Source: Circinella umbellata
Taxonomy: Eukaryota > Mucoromycota > Mucoromycetes > Mucorales > Lichtheimiaceae
Length of the DNA: 64,000 bases
Direction: 5' to 3'
NCBI GenBank assembly: GCA_025093555.1
Contig: JAIWNF010000007.1
Span: forward strand, 992,001-1,056,000
In this document: positions 58,770-64,000 of the stretch, in pieces
Layout: every line of letters begins with the position of its first letter
How positions within the stretch are numbered: the stretch's first letter is position 1
Position numbers and translations under genes: made by a program
The notes under the pieces: generated by a model
Database searches by the model: none
Seen by the model: the letters and a program-made list of their open reading frames with translations, nothing else
Told to the model about the DNA's origin: nothing

Positions 58770-60538
58770 ATGAATAATCAACCTGTTCGTGGATCTCGTG
58801 TTGTCTTTGGTAAAATTGATATATCTATATAGTAATTACTTTTTTTTTATATATTTTAATCTAACAGAATATCTGTTTATATATATTTAGTTGGTAATAT
58901 TCCATTTGAATTAACTGAAGAACAATTGGTTGATATTTTCAAAGAAGTGGGTCCTGTTGCTTCATTCAGGCAAGTACATATAAAGATATACATGTATTAA
59001 AGGGTGCACTATAGACTAACATTAAGAGCATTAATAAACAGATTATTATTCGATCGTGATACAGGAAGACCTAAAGGATATGGTTTTTGCGAGTTTTATG
59101 GTTCGTTGGTCCTTTTTTTGTTGTGTAGATACAATTCAATACGCGTTATACGATCTTTTTGTTATTTGACATTTCTTTCTTTTGAATTCATAGATGCTGA
59201 AACGGCAGCTAGTGCTGTACGAAACTTAAACGATTATGACATTGGAGGACGACAAATTCGTGTTGATTACGCTGCGATGGATCCTCACTTGGATCAACGA
59301 CATAACAAACAACAACCTGTAAAAATATCTTTCTAATCAATAAATATATATATAGGATAACGACTATCATGCTATCAGGAAATTAACTAACAACCACTTT
59401 ATATATTATAGTCAAGAAGTGGTCCACCTCCAATGCAACAACAGCCACCACCTATGCAACAACAACCTCCACAACAACCTCCACAACAATCGATACCACC
59501 ACCTATGATGGGACAAGCACCTGGTATGCCACCAAAACCAACCGGATCAAGTACTTCAGTAGATGATATTTCCAAAGTTTTGGCTTCAATGACATCACAA
59601 GATTTATTTACTTTAATGACACATATGAAGGTTGATATTATTATTTTATTTTATAATGGAAGAAAAAAAGAGGGGGACGGGGCGGGTGACATAGGGAGAA
59701 AACGATAATTAAACATATTAATAATGTATCAAAAATTTATTTTTTACATAGCAAATGTCATATGAACGACCAGATTATACACGGGAATTTTTAAGTTCAA
59801 ATCCACAAGTAGCATATGCATTATTTCAAGCCATGGTGATGATGAATATTGTTGATCCAAATATTCTTACGGTAAAATAAATTTGGGCTTGTATATATAT
59901 ATATATACATAGGAAATAAAGGATTCTTATATTAATAATACATTTTTATATAGAGAATTATGGCTAGTCCATCAGGTGGTGCAACGCAATCGCCTATTCC
60001 TCAACAAGCACAGACCTCTATTCAACAACAACAGCAACAACAACAACAACGTCCACCTCAAATGCAACCACCACCACCTATGCAACAACAACCATTACCT
60101 CAAATGTCTCAAATGCCACAAATGCCACAAATGCCTCAACAACCACACCCGCACCCACCACAACAATCACAGATGCCATCACAAATGCCATCACAAATGC
60201 CAAATATGCCATTTATGGGAGGAATAGTTAACACGGCTCAACCTCAACAAGGTGGAGATGTTAAAGAACAACAAAAGGCATTGTTGATGCAAGTATTACA
60301 ATTGACAGACGAACAGATTAATGCATTGGGACCAGAACACAGAGATCAAATAAGGCAATTGGTAAGTAATATGGTATTGTCATGCTACAGGCTATAATAA
60401 TAATTATTATTATTGATATTCGATTGATTTTCTAACTGGTTTTCTTCATTCTTTTTTTGGTTAATAATATCTTTTTTCATTTGCGAATGGGATTATATGT
60501 ACCTGTAGAAAGCTCAACTTATGCAACAACCAAGATAA
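58770..60538 (+). CDS. Cleavage stimulation factor CstF-64 / Rna15 homologue
   Basis: Eight exons: 58770..58809, 58891..58969, 59042..59100, 59194..59318, 59412..59630, 59752..59871, 59954..60361 and 60509..60538, total 359 residues. Binds the G/U-rich downstream element during mRNA 3'-end cleavage. An RRM fills residues ~13-95: RNP2 VGNIPF and RNP1 KGYGFCEF are intact. A hinge follows (FLSSNPQVAYALFQAMVMMN), then a Gln/Pro/Met-rich region and the C-terminal three-helix domain (LMQVLQLTDEQINALGPEHR) that contacts Pcf11. Intron 2 has a GC donor (AG|GCAAGT at 58970), required to join RNP2 to RNP1 in frame. Confidence 0.95.
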
Positions 60539-61109
60539 AATAGTTCATAATAAAATCATAAACAATAAATCCCAATTAAATCAAAACCGGGTTTCTATTT
60601 TTTTTCCCCAATTTTTTTTATTGCAAATAAACAAGAAATAGCTAATTAGAGAGGGGATAAGAATTTGTTGTCATAAATCATCATCATCATCAATCCCCAT
60701 TACCAACTTTACGGCTTCTGTAACTAAAGAAATGGGAAATACTATATTTGTTTACTTGAAAAGGAAAAAAGTCAAATTTTTCAGTCAGAAAAAGAAAACA
60801 ATGATATAATGAGTTACTATGACATACTGTATAAAATTATTGGGATTAAAATGACAGCTTCCAGTTGTGTTACGAATAATCAAGCTAATCCATCCATACA
60901 TAAAAGCATCTCAAAAAATAAAGTAATCAAAAACAAACAAACATAAATTCCTTTGAAAATCATACGCCACAATAAATAATAATGGAAAGCTTTAATTTCA
61001 AATAACTTTAGATCGAGTATATATAAAAACTCGACTTTTTTTTTTTAGTCTTCTTCTTCTTTGAGTTTTTCTTTTTTTTAAGAAAAGAATTGATTACAAT
61101 CATCAAACA
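60539..61109. other. Intergenic, promoter of the septin gene
   Basis: (CAT)n-like tract near 60677-60692 and a T/C-rich stretch (61035-61080) just upstream of the septin start codon. No gene. Confidence 0.5.
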
Positions 61110-62494
61110 ATGCTATATAACGCTTATTCTCAGAAACTTGCTGGGCAACAAAACACTCGATCACGTAAAGAACCTGTCTCCTATCTTAATGTGATGGTTG
61201 TAGGACAAACTGGAATGGGTAAAACTATGTTTGTACGAACTTTGTGTGAACGATTAAAAAGTAATATCATTCAAGGTACTCTTAAAGAGTCAAGACCAAT
61301 GGCGCTTAAAGAACCATTAAGTGCTACCGAGGATTATTATAGTATATCTATGCATGTAGAAGAAAATGGTGAACGTGTTTCATTTACATTGATTGATACA
61401 CCTGGGTTTGACGATGGAGTGGTTATTAATGATCAATTGGATTATGTTGCCAAGTATATTGATCATCAATTTGAACGGACTTTAGTCGAGGTAACAAAAA
61501 AAAAAGATATAAAGAGAATGTTACCATGGTGATGGATTATTTGCGTGTGTATTCATGTATATTTTTGCTCTTATGTATTTAGGAAAGCAAAGTGAAACGT
61601 GACAAAAAAGCCTTAGATACGCATATTCATGCTTGCTTGTACTTTCTAGACACTGCGCATAACTGTCTTAGTGATATTGATCGTTTTGCTCTTCGGTCGC
61701 TTAGTTCCCGTGTGAATGTGATTCCAGTGATTGGAAAGGCAGATACATTAACTCTTCTTCAACAAGAAGGTCTTAAAAAAGGTCTCCGAAAAGATATTTT
61801 TGATACGTTACAAATACCGATCTATGGTTTTATCGAACTAGAGGATGATGATGAAGAAGAAGAAGAAGAATGCGCAGTAGAAAACCAAAGCGCTAAGAAA
61901 GATAACAAAGAGCAACAACAAGATGAAGAATCCCGTGTAGAAGCTCAAGAACGTGGATCACTCAATATGGCACATATCCTTCGAAGATTGCGTGAATATG
62001 TAGATGATGAAGATGAGGATGCACGTACCATGGTAGAATATTTGGAACATATGCCTTATACAGTAATTGCATACGAAGGAGATCCAGAAACAGGCCGCCC
62101 ATTAACTTTAACACCCGATCAAAATACAAATCAGCAAGACCATCGAGAAGAAAATAACAACAGTGATAGCAATGAGCCAAAAATACTTGAACCAGGAACT
62201 GATGCATCTAACAATGATAATCAACAACCAAAGAGAAGTGATAGCATACGATCTAATAGAAGAAATAAAGGCGTATTGGGACGACAATATCCATGGGCAG
62301 TCGTTGAATGTTGTAATCCAGATCATTGTGACCTTGAAAAACTTCGTTCCATGATTGTTAGCGGTCATCGTGATATGTTACGTATTGATACATTTGAACG
62401 ATTTTATGAAAATTATCGTACTGAAAAACTATTACGTCGACGAGTTGATAAATTGACGGCCACAGAAACCAAAAATGGTAAAGTTTTAGCATAA
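61110..62494 (+). CDS. Divergent septin-family GTPase
   Basis: Two exons, 61110..61490 and 61583..62494, total 430 residues. G1 GQTGMGKT at 32-39, G3 DTPGF at 96-100 and G4 GKAD at 178-181 (AKAD in most septins). The septin unique element is visible: RQYPWAVVECCNPDHCDLEK, then LRSMIVSGHRDMLRIDTFER and FYENYR. Between G4 and that element lies an unusually long acidic/Gln/Asn-rich insertion (~residues 205-345). The C-terminus ends right after the unique element without the usual coiled coil. Should build or modify filaments at hyphal tips, septa or spores; the missing coiled coil and the insertion suggest a specialised subunit. GMGKT in place of GLGKS is unusual too. Confidence 0.88.
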
Positions 62495-62758
62495 ACCATA
62501 TACTTGTCCTCCAGACATTATCATTGTTCTCCATCTTTCCTTTTTTGTTCCTTTGCTTTTCTTTTTTTTATGTTCATTGTTTCTTTGCTTTTCTTTTTAA
62601 ACAATATTAATAATATTTCAGTATACATATATCAAAATAAAAAAGAAAAAAAATATATATATATAATATATAAAATAATATACATGGTGCTTGGTGATTT
62701 GATGTTGCATTGGTGATGGTATGATAGATGATACATATGGAATTGGGAGGGGGGTTAT
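62495..62758. other. Convergent 3' flanks
   Basis: T-rich 3' region of the septin gene and (AT)n tract (62650-62670) meeting the 3' end of the AP-3 sigma gene on the other strand. Confidence 0.5.
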
Positions 62759-63550
62759 TTAATGACGGAAACCTGCTCTTAAGGTTTCACTAGCTCTTAC
62801 ACTAAGACTTCCAGTTGTTGCAGTGCCTGATTTCTTTTTTGCCTTATTCATTTCATTTATGGCTGCTACGATTTCATTCATATTGGTTTCAAGTACCATG
62901 CCTCCTTGTACAATTTCTGATAAAATATGATGTACTTCATCAAAATGAAAAATCTATAATTTATATGTATTATAAAAACGTTACAACATATATATTGCAT
63001 ATCATAATTTATCTTTTTCCACTTACAAGATCCAGTTCACAAACATTTTCAAAGCATCGATCCAAACTTTCCACAAATACCTATTTAATTAATTATATTA
63101 TTAATTTTCGTCATTCAGCTGAATATATTAAAAAAAGAAAGAAAGAAACAAACCTGAATCAAGTCCAAAATACCAAGTTCACTTTCACTTTCATCGACCA
63201 CAAAAACAAAATAAAGAGTTGCATAATGACGATAAATGACGCGTGTATCTTTTCCACCTAAAAGTTTACTTCCTTCTAAAAAGTTACATACTGTATCAGG
63301 TCGTTTCGATACAAGTGAGTAAATTTCTTGTACGAGTGCTTGTTGTGTTGCTATATCCTAATAGAATGGGGAGTACATTGTTGTTGTTATTAGATTAGAT
63401 TAGATTTAGATTGAAAAAAAGAAAAAAGATACTTTTTTATAAGTATTGTTGAAAATAAAGAGCAAAAAATAAATAGTTTACAATTTGTTGATAAAATTTA
63501 ATTAACCGAGGTTTTCCATGATTATTGAAAATTAATACAGATTTGATCAT
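62759..63550 (-). CDS. APS3: AP-3 adaptor complex sigma subunit
   Basis: Four exons: 63550..63482, 63357..63154, 63080..63027 and 62953..62759, total 173 residues. Small chain of the AP-3 coat that sorts cargo from Golgi/endosome to vacuole. The longin-type start IKSVLIFNNHGKPRLIKFYQ, VCNFLEGSKLLGGKDTRVIY, RHYATLYFVFVVDESESELG, ENVCELDLIFHFDEVHHIL and GGMVLETNMNEIV match AP-3 sigma rather than AP-1/AP-2 sigma. The NHGKPR start, NFLEG and the GGMVLETN motif decide the subclass. The Ser/Ala-rich tail is longer than in AP-1/2 sigma. All intron phases are 0. Confidence 0.95.
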
Positions 63551-64000
63551 TATAAATATATATAATATAAAAAAAAGGTGTAGGCGTTATAAGAATAGGA
63601 AAAAAGAAGTGTATTAAGAATAAAAAGGATAGATTCCGCTCTTTCCGCTACTGACCCTGTTTTATTCTAAAGTGTTTGAAAATTATTTTAAAAAGAGACT
63701 AATAGAAATTGTTGTGCGATGAATAAGAGTGTGTGAAAAGGATGAATAACATATATCTTTTTCATAGAATCCAAATCATTGATATTTGAAACTTCTTGCA
63801 TAATAATAGACAGTTTTCTCTTTATTCTACTGTTGTATGATCATCTTCCTGCTCCTCCTCCCCCCTTAAAAAGGTCATTTCTCATAAAAAATATCCAAGC
63901 CGGATCGGGATCTTAGATAAAAATAAGGATCTTTATTATAAGGAAGAAAAACGAGAAAAACTCAGTTCTATAGAGTCAAAAAAAAAAAAAAAGTCAGTCA
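63551..64000. other. 5' flank of the AP-3 sigma gene
   Basis: AT-rich with a short C-run (CCTCCTCCCCCC near 63850-63865) and a poly-A run near 63978-63992. No further gene to the window edge. Confidence 0.4.

Noticed and set aside
1..64000. CRISPR arrays, operons, tRNA or rRNA genes
   Set aside because: No spaced identical repeats, no polycistronic layout, and no cloverleaf-like or rRNA-like stretch was recognised by eye; a covariance-model scan would be decisive for tRNA and snoRNA.

Overview
The window reads as nuclear DNA of an early-diverging filamentous fungus, most likely Mucoromycota/Mucorales. It is AT-rich with many homopolymer runs. Genes carry short introns (about 45-180 nt) with GTAAGT-like donors, and there is a large F-box/LRR repertoire. 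Organism identity is inferred from style and gene content, not from a marker gene.

Layout. 1-8 kb is an accessory zone: a decayed DDE transposase, an F-box/LRR gene with one frame break, a heavily decayed second F-box gene, a hairpin element, and remnants of an unrecognised gene. 8.4-11.8 kb (minus) holds a GNAT acetyltransferase and a five-exon polytopic membrane protein. 11.9-18.5 kb has no intact gene but is rich in structure: degenerate ~240-bp direct repeats carrying an ATCGCA motif, a 21-bp minisatellite, a GC-rich island flanked by a 7-bp direct repeat, a 2.1-kb element with ~490-bp inverted arms enclosing a multi-exon gene, and, sharing its terminal TA, an 814-bp pogo/Tigger-like non-autonomous element.

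18.6-24.9 kb holds a CENP-P-like inner-kinetochore gene (8 exons) and SNU114/EFTUD2 (14 exons). 25.1-27.2 kb holds two paralogous small secreted proline-rich proteins. Then come mitochondrial thioredoxin (27.8-28.6 kb), a bHLH factor (29.2-31.0 kb, minus), a gene-poor stretch with a cryptic minus-strand gene fragment, and two neighbouring TPR-F-box-LRR paralogues (34.7-39.9 kb). 41.5-42.2 kb encodes mitoribosomal uS11; 42.8-48.2 kb is nearly gene-free. Two tandem POT/PTR2 peptide transporters follow (48.3-54.5 kb), then a decayed LINE tail (55.1-55.5 kb). 57.9-63.6 kb is a dense housekeeping block: SF3A2, CstF-64, a divergent septin and AP-3 sigma.

Exon models were built by hand: I required GT-AG (once GC-AG) junctions, conserved phase, and agreement with family motifs. 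Three genes serve mRNA processing (SNU114, SF3A2, CstF-64), but they are scattered among unrelated genes, so no functional cluster is claimed. The most unusual items are the inverted-repeat element with its enclosed gene, the adjoining pogo-like element, the secreted proline-rich pair, and the ATCGCA repeat field.
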